Source: Marsupella aquatica (Eukaryota; Marchantiophyta). Taken from it: 64,000 nt of DNA. Positions 43,601-52,844 of the stretch are shown here, piece after piece. Within the stretch, counting starts at the first letter, position 1; each line of letters opens with the position of its first letter. The stretch lies in contig OZ316891.1 in the NCBI GenBank assembly GCA_973895155.1, positions 248,001-312,000 of the forward strand, given 5' to 3'. The notes beneath the pieces were generated by a model. It did no database searches, was not told where the DNA came from, and saw only the letters and a program-made list of their open reading frames with translations. A program made the translations under genes and the position numbers.

Positions 43601-45329
43601 GAAGGACGAGATGCTCGAACAGACTTACGCCAAGATGAACCAGATGGAGTCTGTCATCATTGCAGAGCTCGACAAGGAGCTAAGAGCAACCCAGGAGGAG
43701 AAGGCTACCTTGAAGAAGGAATTGGAGGAAGCCCACAGGGAGCAGGAGGAGGCCAAAAACGAGCTGGAGGGGGCACGTAAGGACCTGGATGAAACCCAAG
43801 AGGAGTTGGAGGAAATCACGAGGAAGATGGAGAACCTACAGCGGCGGGCCGACAACCAAACAGAGCGGCTGAAGAAACAAGCCGCAGTATTTAAATGCTT
43901 AGCTGCAGCAGGTCCATCTCCTGTTGGGACAAACCAGTTACCAGGGGTGGTAATTGCCGAAGGACAAGCCGCGCCACCTGCACCAGTGCCGGAGGTAAGT
44001 GGGAAGGGGAAGGGACCAGCTGCCGAGCCACCAACGAAGAAGAAGCGGAAACCTTCAGGGTCAAGGAGTAATACGACTTCACAGGCCGTGGTGATCAAGG
44101 AGGTAGACCCAGCACCGACCCCAGACAGGGTCACGGCTAAGGATCCAACTACCCTAGGGGAAGGGGAGGCCGAAGCCGTGGGGTTGGCTGAAGCCGAAGC
44201 CGTGGGGTTGGCTGAAGCCGAAGCCGTGGGGTTGGCTGAAGCCGAAGCCGTGGGAGTTGTCGAGGCTGAAGCCGAAGGTGGACCCAGTCAGGCCGATGGA
44301 GAGTTGACTCGGTCAAGGGCAGGTAATCTGTCAGTAGGCGGGCCAACGGCAGTGGCTGAGGAGGAAGTGTTGGGGGCATCCATTGAGGATCCACCACCGG
44401 TGTCGTGACGGTGCAAGGGCGCCGTTCCTTTTAGGGAGGGCGGACGTGGAGGGAGGAGGCGTGAGTGGGCAGGGCGGGCACGGATCTCCACGTTTAGGAT
44501 TAGGATCAGAACCAGGAGCGGCCCTGACACTTAGCTTAGTGGGATTGCGGTCCCACTGGTAGGAGCAACACTTGTGCTCCTGCCTTGCTGTACATAGGTA
44601 GATTTGGGCAAGTAGATTACTGTTAAGTAGATTAGGCTTACGATGCAAAGAATGGCGGATCCACTACCAGGATAAGTACCTGGGCAGCGGGGAGCTCAGG
44701 GCCTCTTCTTTAGCAAGTTTTTAGTTTGCACCAGCCGGGCTGGGATCAAGTAGTACGAGAAGCTCTCGGTTAGTCATACAGTGACCCTTGTGTATATTCA
44801 TGTTTCCTCATGCCTAAGAGCTGAATAGAGTTGGCCTCACGGCTTAGTTCGCAGAACTTGTGTATGAGATGTACTGTTTGTATGGCAAGTGCATGGTATG
44901 ACTCAGTCAGAATGAGTCATTTTGCTATTTGTGTGTCGCATTAACTTGTGTGAAGAGTGCCCACATCAACAGAAGGAAGGAAAGTAAGCAGGGGAGTGAG
45001 AGTTGGATGTGTCGAGCTGAGAGAGGTCTTAGCGGCTTAACCAAGCCTATTGGGGATCATTCCGGCGGCGGAATCCAAACATACCTAACAAGACGGAGGG
45101 GAAGACAGGGGAAGACAGGGGAAGGCCTATATTAGGCCGGCTACGTATCTCATGACCCGATGAAGGATCTGTCCAGTATATGTGTGTAAAATGTTAATAG
45201 TAGTAGTAGAAGGTTAGCAGCGTCCCATGCCGCTAAGCCGCGGAAACGGCCTCGCCAAGCACGAAACCTGCGGGAATCGGCTTGAGCTGGGGGGTTTCTT
45301 GGGTTTAGGGAGCCATGGGACGCACCACA
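40658..45329 (+). repeat. 3' LTR, 4,672 bp
   Basis: Nearly identical to the 5' LTR and to the solo LTR at 7,912. The length difference from the 5' LTR equals two extra 24-bp units near 44,168-44,255. Confidence 0.9.
40773..44408 (+). pseudogene. LTR-encoded coiled-coil ORF in the 3' LTR, one nonsense codon
   Basis: Same frame as the intact solo-LTR copy, ATG at 40,773. A TAG at 41,169-41,171 interrupts it early (after LARLWEL). From an ATG at 41,220 it is open for 1,062 codons, so most of the protein, including the central domain and coiled coil, could still be made by internal initiation. In the element's genomic RNA this ORF would lie at the 3' end. Confidence 0.8.
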
Positions 45330-45487
45330 TCTCCCCTGGCGTCCTTACTTCCGGCCTCGGCTTGGGTTCCATAGTCACCCTTAATTGTTTATATTTTCCT
45401 TATTTATGTAACTATACTAAGGTATTTCTAGGGTACACTTTCCTTTTCCCCTTAAACTAGCCCAGTGATTCCTGGCTAGGCATCACA
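45330..45487 (-). mobile_element. Inverted 158-bp start of a subfamily-B LTR
   Basis: Its reverse complement begins TGTGATGCCTAGCCAGGAATC and ends ACGCCAGGGGAGA. It shares small variants (AACCCAAGCC, GACGCCAGG) with the LTR at 24,343 rather than the one at 51,487. It directly abuts the 3' LTR of the full element. Confidence 0.85.
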
Positions 45488-46056
45488 AAGAGAAGCTCTC
45501 GGTTAGTTATACAGTGACCCTTGTGTATATTCATGTTTCCTCATGCCTAAGAGCTGAATAGAGTTGGCCTCACGGCTTAGTTCGCAGAGCTTGTGTATGA
45601 GATGTACTGTTTGTATGGCAAGTGCATGGTATAACTCAGTCAGAAGGAGTCATTTTGCTATTTGTGTGTCGCATTAACTTGTGTGAAGAGTGCCCACATC
45701 GACTAATATAGAGAAGGGAAGCAAGCAAGGGAGTGAGAGTTGGATGTGTCGAGCTGAGAGAGGTCTTAGCGGCTTAACCAAGCCAATTGGGGATCATTCC
45801 GGCGGCGGAATCCAAATATACCTAAAGAAGGTGAGGGGAAGACAAGGGAAGGCCTAGATTAGGCCGACTACGTATCTCATGACCCGATGAAGGATCTGTC
45901 CAGTATATGTGTGTAAAATATTAATAGTAGTAGTAGAGGATTAGCAGCGTCCCATGCCGCTAAGCCACGGAAACGGCCTCGCCAAGGACAAAACCTGCGG
46001 GAATCGGCTTGTGCAGGGGGGTTTCTTGGGTTTGGGGAGCCATGGGACGCACCACA
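45488..46056 (+). mobile_element. 3' end of a subfamily-B LTR
   Basis: It runs from AAGAGAAGCTCTCGG to GGGACGCACCACA and matches the 3' end of the subfamily-B LTR (about 56,086-56,656). It is in direct orientation and may be the far end of the LTR that begins at 24,343. About 0.8 kb of LTR sequence between the two pieces is missing. Confidence 0.8.
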
Positions 46057-47830
46057 AACCCTAAAAATTGTAAACCTCAAATGAAGTATGGATAATACCT
46101 CTATGGAGCTTGGGCTCAATAGTGCCTAATAGTCTTATGGTTTAGAAAACCATATCTAAGAGTAGGAGGGAAAAATTGTACGCAACTCAAGTTGCAATGC
46201 TTCTTTTACCCCAAGTTGTGGGCCCCTATATATATTTGCCAAAATATATATGTCCAATGAAAAACAAAACCACACCAATACATACACCTTATACCTTTCA
46301 GATGCCCAAGCTCCCACAATGCCTATGCATTTGTCAAAACCCACCAAAGTAATGGTCACCCTGCATCTTATATATTATGTTCCCCTCCTATGTTAGAAGA
46401 ACATCCAAACACCAACCCCCTCTTACCCTCATAAGTTACCATAAACCCTAAATGCCAAAGCCAAGGGTCTTACCCTCCTAAATTAACATAATCTGACCCT
46501 AAACCCTCACCACTTAAGCCCACCTATGTTCCTGTAAAGAGCAAATGCCAAAACCCCTCTTACCCTCCTAAATGACCAAAACTTCACATGCCAAATCCCT
46601 CTTACCATATGTTAGTACCCAATGCCAAAGCCAAGGTCTCACCCTCCAAAATTACCATCAGACCCTTAACTCTAAACCCTTAAGCCATCCTATGTTCCCT
46701 CTAAAATAACAAATGCCAAAACCCAAACTCCAAAATCCAAACCTCTTATCTTTCTATGTTTCGTCGTGCTAATTAACTATGCTCCATGTATTACCATATT
46801 CAAACAAACCCAAATCATTTATCTCTCCTAAATTGGCCATAATCTCAAACAACAATAGGATACACCATCCTTCATGTAGAGTAGGGTTTAAGGAAATATG
46901 AACTACTTTCCTCTTAAATAACTAGAATTCGTTCCCGTTAAGAGCTATTGAGACCTGAAAGATTGTATTAATATACTTTGAGATAGTTAAGCTAACCTAT
47001 CTCAGATTTTAAGCCTTTACCGACATGCTTAGGTCAGGTGGAAGGAGTTTTTAATACATCCTCAGGTATTATGATGTTTGTATCATACACAGTGCAATAA
47101 TTAATTCTAAAACTATAACAAAACAACCGAAAGCCGGAGGCGTAAAGAGAGGATTAGGCGAGCCTTAAATGTCTCATCTCCTCTCGCCACTTAGCAATCT
47201 ATGACTAAGTTAGGCACGATTAAGAGTCAACAGAGAGTCTGACTAAATTAGGTTGATGCCTAAAGCTCATCTTTAAAGCCAACCATCTAAGAATTTGTAA
47301 AAGATGTATATAAGATAGCCTGTGTTAACTTTTTGACCTATGTCAAGGCAAAGGTGGTACTGATTACTCCGAACTAACTTATTCTTCTATTCAATCCTTC
47401 AGATTACTCTTTTAGGACTACGCAATTTGTGAGTTCTCGTATGGTGCTTCTTCCACTAATACTTAATAAGCCATAAGTATTCCATAGTCAACATGAATCT
47501 TTAGACCTTTGCATGGTCTCAGGCATGCATTTCCAGTCAGCCTAAAGGTTAACTATGACATTGCTAGTCACTTTCCATAGATTTTCTAGCAAGAATGGTC
47601 ACACACTAATGTCCAAACACAAAGCATAGATCACCAAAATTATGAATCTATTACTTCTCTTCAAAGAAGGAGACTTTCAAAAGTGAAATGTAAGTCTGAG
47701 TAAAATGGTGGAAACTTTCCCTCTTATACTTAGGGACAAGTCTCCTCTAAACAAAAGTTGAAGAGGTATGCTTCTTCAATTCCTAACCTAAGTGTAAAAG
47801 TAAAAAGTAATGCTAAAGTCTAAAACTAGA
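46057..47830. other. AT-rich non-coding spacer with diverged direct repeats
   Basis: No supported gene. Between about 46,440 and 46,740 a unit of roughly 170 bp (AATGCCAAAGCCAAGG, then TTACCCTCCTAAAT, CCTATGTTCC) is repeated at least twice with divergence. CCCTAAA-like sequence is frequent. The rest shows no feature I can name. Confidence 0.5.
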
Positions 47831-47973
47831 CTATGAGATAAAGTGCTCAGCAAAAATTCAAAGTCTAATTCTTCCTATACTAAGTTTTATAGGGCTTCAA
47901 ACACGAAACCGGATCAAAAACCGACTGGGAAATCGGATGGGAAGCCGGTTCAACTTCCGGATGGAATAACTTT

Positions 47974-49671
47974 TTACTCTTCAGGAGTTGAAGTGTCAGG
48001 CTTCACCGATGTGGAGTCTACTGTTGGATCAATGGAGTTGAGAGGGTTTGGCATGAAAGTGATACCTCCAAAGATAGTAGTAAATGGTGAGGTCGGAATG
48101 GGTGGAAAATTGGGTGTAACTGTGGTAGAAGTGATATCAGGATCAGGAGAGTCAGCCCATCCTTCTGCTGGTGTCACCTGTGGAGATGGAACAGTGACTT
48201 TCTCTGCAAATTGAGTCTGCTCCTCATCAGAAAGGTCATAGAATTTCTTCAGTTCAGCAAGGATAAGCTTGAGGGCAGAGAGGCATTCTTCCACCTTGTC
48301 ACCATAGTCATGTGCAATCTGGATGACTAAGGGCATGAGAAGGGGATTGGGAACATCAATGAAGTATTGTCTGAATAGTTGGGTCTGTACCAGGTCCTCT
48401 CCCTTGGTTTCTACTAAGGGTTCCAGGTGATCCATAGCTCTGGAAATGTTATCGAAGAGTAGTTGCTCCGCTGTGGTCTTCTCCTTTGCCTTGTGCAGCA
48501 ACTGTTCAAGATGATAGTTCTTCTTCTTCTCTTCCTCTAATGATTTCTCTAGCTGCTCAATCTTGACCTTGTTCTCATCTCCTTTCATCAGGTCCTCCAC
48601 TTTCTTCACAAGGTCAGCAGGAGCCACAGCAGTCACCTGGGAGAGCCTTGAGAGCACTGGTTCCATGATTCCCATCTTGGTCTTGATGGCCGAAAGATCC
48701 TTGAATAAACAAGAAAAATGGTGTAAGGTAGAGTGTGAAAGACCGGCTGAAGAGGTAGTAGCGCCACTCATCGGGTAGGAAACCGGGTCAGAAACCAGTT
48801 CAGAAGCTGGATCAGAAGCCGGTTCAGTTTTGTCGATCTTCCTCTTCTTGGTTGGCCCTACAAAGTCGATCTCTTTTGGCTCTGGGTCATCTTCAGACTC
48901 TGGTAAGCTCTGAATTTCTGGATCCAAGACTCCATATTTCACATAGCTGCTCTTGGTGCCAAATGCACTCTTCTCATGTTTGAATAAGGTTTGGTCATGA
49001 GAGTATAGATGTACCAAGTAACAGGAGAGAGCAGTGGGGGCTCTGTTGGACAGGGCAGAGACCTGCTTCTCTAGAACACTTGAGAAGATAGTAGCCCATG
49101 ATACCTCTCTGGTTTTGAAGAAGGAAGCAATGATAGTACTTCCTACTTTAAGAATCACCCTCCTTGGTTTCTCTGGATAGATGAGGGGGACTAGGAATGT
49201 CATCACGTTCCTGAGGTCCTTGTGAGTACACTGGTTGATGGTCCATCCTTCTTTGGCATCCATCTTGCCACCAAAGTATTCCACTGTGAGATTCTCTCCT
49301 CTGGGGCAGAAGCCACTCCCTTTCACTGGTAACTGAAAAGCTTCTCCAACGAATGCCTTGGTCCAAGCTTCTGGTCGAGCTCGTGCAGTCTTCTGAAATT
49401 CTGTGGGAGGAACTCCTGCCAGCACTTCCCTTACCATGTCTTCACTCAGAAATCCCCAAGTAAGATCCATCAAGGAGGCACAGCCCATTAGTGTAAGATC
49501 TTTTTGGAGCTGTTCCTTCCGGGGTTCCTTCTCAGCTGCATCAGTAGGAATGAGGGGTCTCAAGGGCTTCATGGTGATCTGAGCCTCCTTCCTCTTTGAA
49601 CGTTGTACTTCAGGCTTTACTGGAGTCCCACTTTGAGTCTTGGAAGAAGGACTGCTCTTGGCACTCTTCAT
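47974..49671 (-). CDS. Coiled-coil protein, 565 aa, probable retroelement accessory protein
   Basis: First ATG at 49,671 (MKSAKSSPSSKTQ); the frame is open further upstream but without ATG. After a basic low-complexity N terminus comes a folded-looking domain of about 220 residues (EDMVREVLAGVPPTEF, HKDLRNVMTFLVPLIYPEK), then an acidic-basic linker with a KKRKIDK-type nuclear signal. A Ser/Pro-rich repeat stretch and a coiled coil of about 40 residues (EQLEKSLEEEKKKNYHLEQL) follow, then a Pro/Thr-rich tail. The plan of domain, nuclear signal and coiled coil parallels the LTR-encoded protein, but I see no sequence similarity. It resembles the extra proteins carried by some plant LTR elements. 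Function unknown. Confidence 0.55.
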   Translation of the reverse strand: MKSAKSSPSSKTQSGTPVKPEVQRSKRKEAQITMKPLRPLIPTDAAEKEPRKEQLQKDLTLMGCASLMDLTWGFLSEDMVREVLAGVPPTEFQKTARARPEAWTKAFVGEAFQLPVKGSGFCPRGENLTVEYFGGKMDAKEGWTINQCTHKDLRNVMTFLVPLIYPEKPRRVILKVGSTIIASFFKTREVSWATIFSSVLEKQVSALSNRAPTALSCYLVHLYSHDQTLFKHEKSAFGTKSSYVKYGVLDPEIQSLPESEDDPEPKEIDFVGPTKKRKIDKTEPASDPASELVSDPVSYPMSGATTSSAGLSHSTLHHFSCLFKDLSAIKTKMGIMEPVLSRLSQVTAVAPADLVKKVEDLMKGDENKVKIEQLEKSLEEEKKKNYHLEQLLHKAKEKTTAEQLLFDNISRAMDHLEPLVETKGEDLVQTQLFRQYFIDVPNPLLMPLVIQIAHDYGDKVEECLSALKLILAELKKFYDLSDEEQTQFAEKVTVPSPQVTPAEGWADSPDPDITSTTVTPNFPPIPTSPFTTIFGGITFMPNPLNSIDPTVDSTSVKPDTSTPEE

Positions 49672-49699
49672 ACTGCCTGGTAGTTGGAGTAGCAAACAG

Positions 49700-50380
49700 A
49701 TTTGAACCGGTGAAGGCAAAAGGTAGGATCTAGAAGTGAATATAGCCTCTATAATTACTCCGTCGCGTATATCAGCCAACCTTCTCCATCTCAGCACACT
49801 TTCAGCGAAAACAAACGTCCAACAAGCGAGATATAGCAGAAACCAGTTCGCCACCGGTTCAGTTCCAGTTCAGAAACTGGTTCGCCACCGGTTCAGTTCC
49901 GGTTCAAAAACCGGCTCAAGCCCCGGAAGTAGACAACTATCAAAACAGGGGGCCTTAGCGCCAATCTCCACATCCCCAACCTTCCCTCCAAGCGTAGGAG
50001 TAGGCTGCCACCTCACACGAGTCTGTCAAGGCTCTCTTATACCTTTCTCTCACAGAAACTAGAATGGTCCTATAATCCGGACCCAAGATCCTCAACCGGA
50101 AGGGAAGAGCCTCCTTTCTCTATTGCTTTGACAAGCCTATTCACTCGGGAGCTCAAAACTTACTCTATTCAGCTTTGAGAGGTGTGAGAAGAGCAAAACC
50201 GGTTTGTCCTTAAGAGGGATTCCGGCTCACTGTCAAGAGTCCAATGCTTATGGGTTTTCCCCAGGACGAAGAGCGTAGCCTCGGCTTCAAGAACCTGGTG
50301 TTAGATTTTCTTGATAGCGTGCGGAGATGATTTACGGCTTCCGGTTCGTGGTCCGGTTTCCTTCTCTTTACCAAGAAATA
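49700..50380. repeat. Non-coding region with clustered CCGGTT-type motifs
   Basis: Upstream of the 565-aa gene, short repeats of the type ACCGGTTCAG and its variants recur, densest at 49,836-49,925. They occur again near 50,080, 50,196 and 50,337-50,365. The same core appears inside the gene near 48,771-48,830, where it encodes Ser/Asp/Pro repeats, and downstream near 47,900-47,965. Confidence 0.6.
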
Positions 50381-50898
50381 CTTTCTTTCGGTTGAGCCTC
50401 TTTTCCTTCTCTTAATCTCTTGAATGGTTGTTAGACTTTCAATAATGGTTTGCTTAGCATTTAAGGTTCTTCTTTCCCGCTTCAAAGGCAATTTTTTTTA
50501 ATTTTTCCACTTTCTTTATTCCTTTCTTCTTAACCATGTTATCACACTTCATATCCCTCCAACCTTAAAACCCCTCCTACATACCTTAGCTTATTAGTCT
50601 TATCACTTATACACCCGCTTAAGTATACCCCCCACCTTAATTAAAAATTCAAATTCACACGTGATGGGTGTGAGAAGAACATCTTCGCAATCTCATGCAG
50701 AAACCTCGTTGCGAACAAAATACCTTTGCAAATGGAGGCGTTTGCGATGCTTTTTGCGAAAGGTTCTGCATCGCAAGTTGAGATGCGTAGAGTTTTGCAA
50801 ACCCTATCTCCATTGACCCTTATGAATCCCGAGCGCGGAACGGCCGGGAGAGTGCATTTTTTCATCGGAAGAGCGAAGGTTAGGGTGCGGGCAGAGCG
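50381..50898. other. Non-coding spacer
   Basis: Pyrimidine-rich then mixed sequence between the divergent genes. No promoter element could be fixed and no gene is supported. Confidence 0.4.
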
Positions 50899-51474
50899 AT
50901 GGCGAGCGAAGGAGGTAGTGCTGGAGGTGATGGAGCTTCTGGTAGCAATGGGGGTAATAGAGGGGGGGAGGACCAACTGCAGAAGATGGTGGACGAGCAC
51001 TTTTTCGTGGCACAATTGAGCAAACTGGATTTGACCACACCAGCAGGGCTGGGATCATTGAGTGCAATTTTAGGCCAGGCATTGCAATTTGGTATGATTG
51101 CAGGGCACGCAGCAAGGGATGAGGAGAAGAAGAAGGCAGCAGAGCAGAAGTCTATTGAGCAGAAGTGGAAGAGAGATGAGAGGGCGAAGGCCGGCATCCT
51201 CTCCCCTCATGCCCTGGAAAAGAAGAGAAGGAAGGAAGAGCGAGACCTGATCAGGAAGCAGAGAGAAGAGCAGAGAAAGAAGGAGGAGGCCAGGAAGAAG
51301 CAGCCCCTAATTACTCTAGAAGAAGAAGGAATTCCAACAGAGTTGGCTTATCTCGGGGAAAAGAGCACAATCAGGCACATTGTGTCAACCAATTTTGCTC
51401 GAGGGGTTGAGTGGGGCAGTGTTTTGAAGGCAGAGCAGAGGCGAGTCATGAATCAAGTGAAGGATGCATTTTGA
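50899..51474 (+). CDS. Highly charged 191-aa ORF, possible retroelement gag fragment
   Basis: The ATG-started frame opens with a Gly/Ser-rich stretch (GGSAGGDGASGSNGG), then a short hydrophobic helix (GSLSAILGQALQFGMIAGH) and a Lys/Glu/Arg-rich helical region (RKEERDLIRKQREEQRKKEE). It ends shortly after IRHIVSTNFARGVEW. There is no zinc knuckle or protease. The stop is followed by purine-rich AACGGAGGAGAA and then the subfamily-B LTR. It may be the last gene of another element or an unrelated gene; I do not recognise it. Confidence 0.4.
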   Translation: MASEGGSAGGDGASGSNGGNRGGEDQLQKMVDEHFFVAQLSKLDLTTPAGLGSLSAILGQALQFGMIAGHAARDEEKKKAAEQKSIEQKWKRDERAKAGILSPHALEKKRRKEERDLIRKQREEQRKKEEARKKQPLITLEEEGIPTELAYLGEKSTIRHIVSTNFARGVEWGSVLKAEQRRVMNQVKDAF

Positions 51475-52369
51475 AACGGAGGAGAATGTGATGCCTAGCC
51501 AGGAATCACTGGGCTAGTTTAAGGGGAAAAGGGAAGTGTACCCTAGAAACACCTTAGTATAGTTACATAAATAAGGAAAATATAAACAATTAAGGGTGAC
51601 TATGGAACCCGAGCCGAGGCCGGAAGTAAGGACGCTAGGGGAGAGAACACGATTAGGGTTAGGGCACGCTAAGTGCCGGCGGCTAGGGGTAACCAACGGG
51701 AGGGAGAACCAGAGGAGGAGAGGGGTAAGGACCGCTTGCGAGGAATAGTGGCTCATTTGCAAGCACAAACTGAGCAGGTGACTATGGGCGGCCAACTACT
51801 GTCAACTGCTTAGGCAAGCGCTCAGGGTGGGAACAGATACCGACTATCAACTCGAGAAGGGTATGAGCAACGCTAATCAAGCGGCACATTTTTGGGGATG
51901 CCTGTTCGAACGGGCAACTGAGTACATTGGGACTTACGAGGATGAAGAATCGGAGAGAGTAGCTCGAGAACGGCAGGAGCTCGCCCGATTGTGGGAGCTG
52001 CAGAAAGCTGCCTTCTTAGGAGGAGAACTCATCAAGGCTGAATTCCTGTGGACGCCTACTGGCAACGAGCTAGACGACCTGCTGTTTTGCAAAGACAGAG
52101 TCGTCGGTATCCGAGAAGCCATCAAACGCTGCAACGCCATACACTGGGAGTTGAAGGGTAGCACGGAGGGGTGGACAAAGGCAACCATGCTAGGAGAGAC
52201 ATCCACGGCAGCCGAGATGAAGAGGAAGGGGAACAACAACGAAGAGGCCACCCCGGCAAAAAGAACGAGGTCGGCGGCACCAAAGAAGCCAACAGAACAG
52301 CAGAGCAGGAGGCAGAGAGAAGCCGAGGAGGAGGAGGTCGACCCCATCAACGCCATTCCAACAAGAGAT

Positions 52370-52844
52370 TGTTGGGTATTTACTCTTACGTCTAGGTTAG
52401 GTATGACGTGGTTGGTACAACAACGTGGGTTGGTACAACTACGTGGTTAGGTACAACTACGTGATTAGGTACAACTATGTGGTTAGGTACAACTACGTGA
52501 TTAGGTACAACTATGTGGTTAGGTACAACTACGTGATTAGGTACAACTATGTGGTTAGGTACAACTATGTGGTTAGGTACAACTAAGTTGCACACTATAT
52601 CATAAGAGGCATGTGTGCTTGGAGAGGTAGAACCAAGGCTCATTGTTATGGAGCCACTTGAGAGATAGGGAGAGCTTACACTGTGGAGACTCGGTATAGC
52701 CGACGGGCTTAGAGTTCAGTAAAGCTCTCTTGTGTGTTCCCGTGGACGTAGCCTCAAGGAGGTGAACCACGTATCTCTTGTGTCGACTATTGTGCGTTGG
52801 ATGGTTCATGGGCTTGCCGTTGCGATCGTCGTCTATGCTCAACA
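52370..52844. mobile_element. Solo LTR of Ty1/copia type, 475 bp
   Basis: The termini are TGTTGGGTA and GCTCAACA, typical of copia LTRs. It is flanked by a perfect 5-bp duplication GAGAT (52,365-52,369 and 52,845-52,849). The interrupted sequence matches other copies of the LTR if it is removed. Confidence 0.9.
52424..52583. repeat. Minisatellite of about 18-21 bp inside the copia solo LTR
   Basis: About eight units of GTACAACTA(C/T)GTG(G/A)TTAG. Units with ACGTGATTA and ATGTGGTTA partly alternate, giving a higher-order period of about 38 bp. Confidence 0.85.

Larger units (their letters stand above)
29810..45329 (+). mobile_element. Full-length Ty3/gypsy retrotransposon with protein-coding LTRs (15.5 kb)
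   Basis: 5' LTR 29,810-34,433, internal region 34,434-40,657, 3' LTR 40,658-45,329. Both LTRs start TGTGATGCC and end CACCACA. They are almost identical apart from a 48-bp difference (two extra 24-bp repeat units in the 3' LTR) and scattered substitutions, so the insertion is fairly young. Internal order is gag-protease, then RT-RNaseH-integrase, which defines Ty3/gypsy. No chromodomain is visible. The 5-bp flanks (GAAGA and TCTCC) do not match, so at least one side has been rearranged after insertion. Confidence 0.92.

Noticed and set aside
24343-46056. Tandem segmental duplication of a host gene
   Set aside because: The repeated units have TG...CA ends and flank a complete gag-pol with a primer-binding-site-like sequence and a purine tract, so they are LTRs.
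46057-47830. Satellite DNA array
   Set aside because: Only about two diverged units of roughly 170 bp are seen, not an array.
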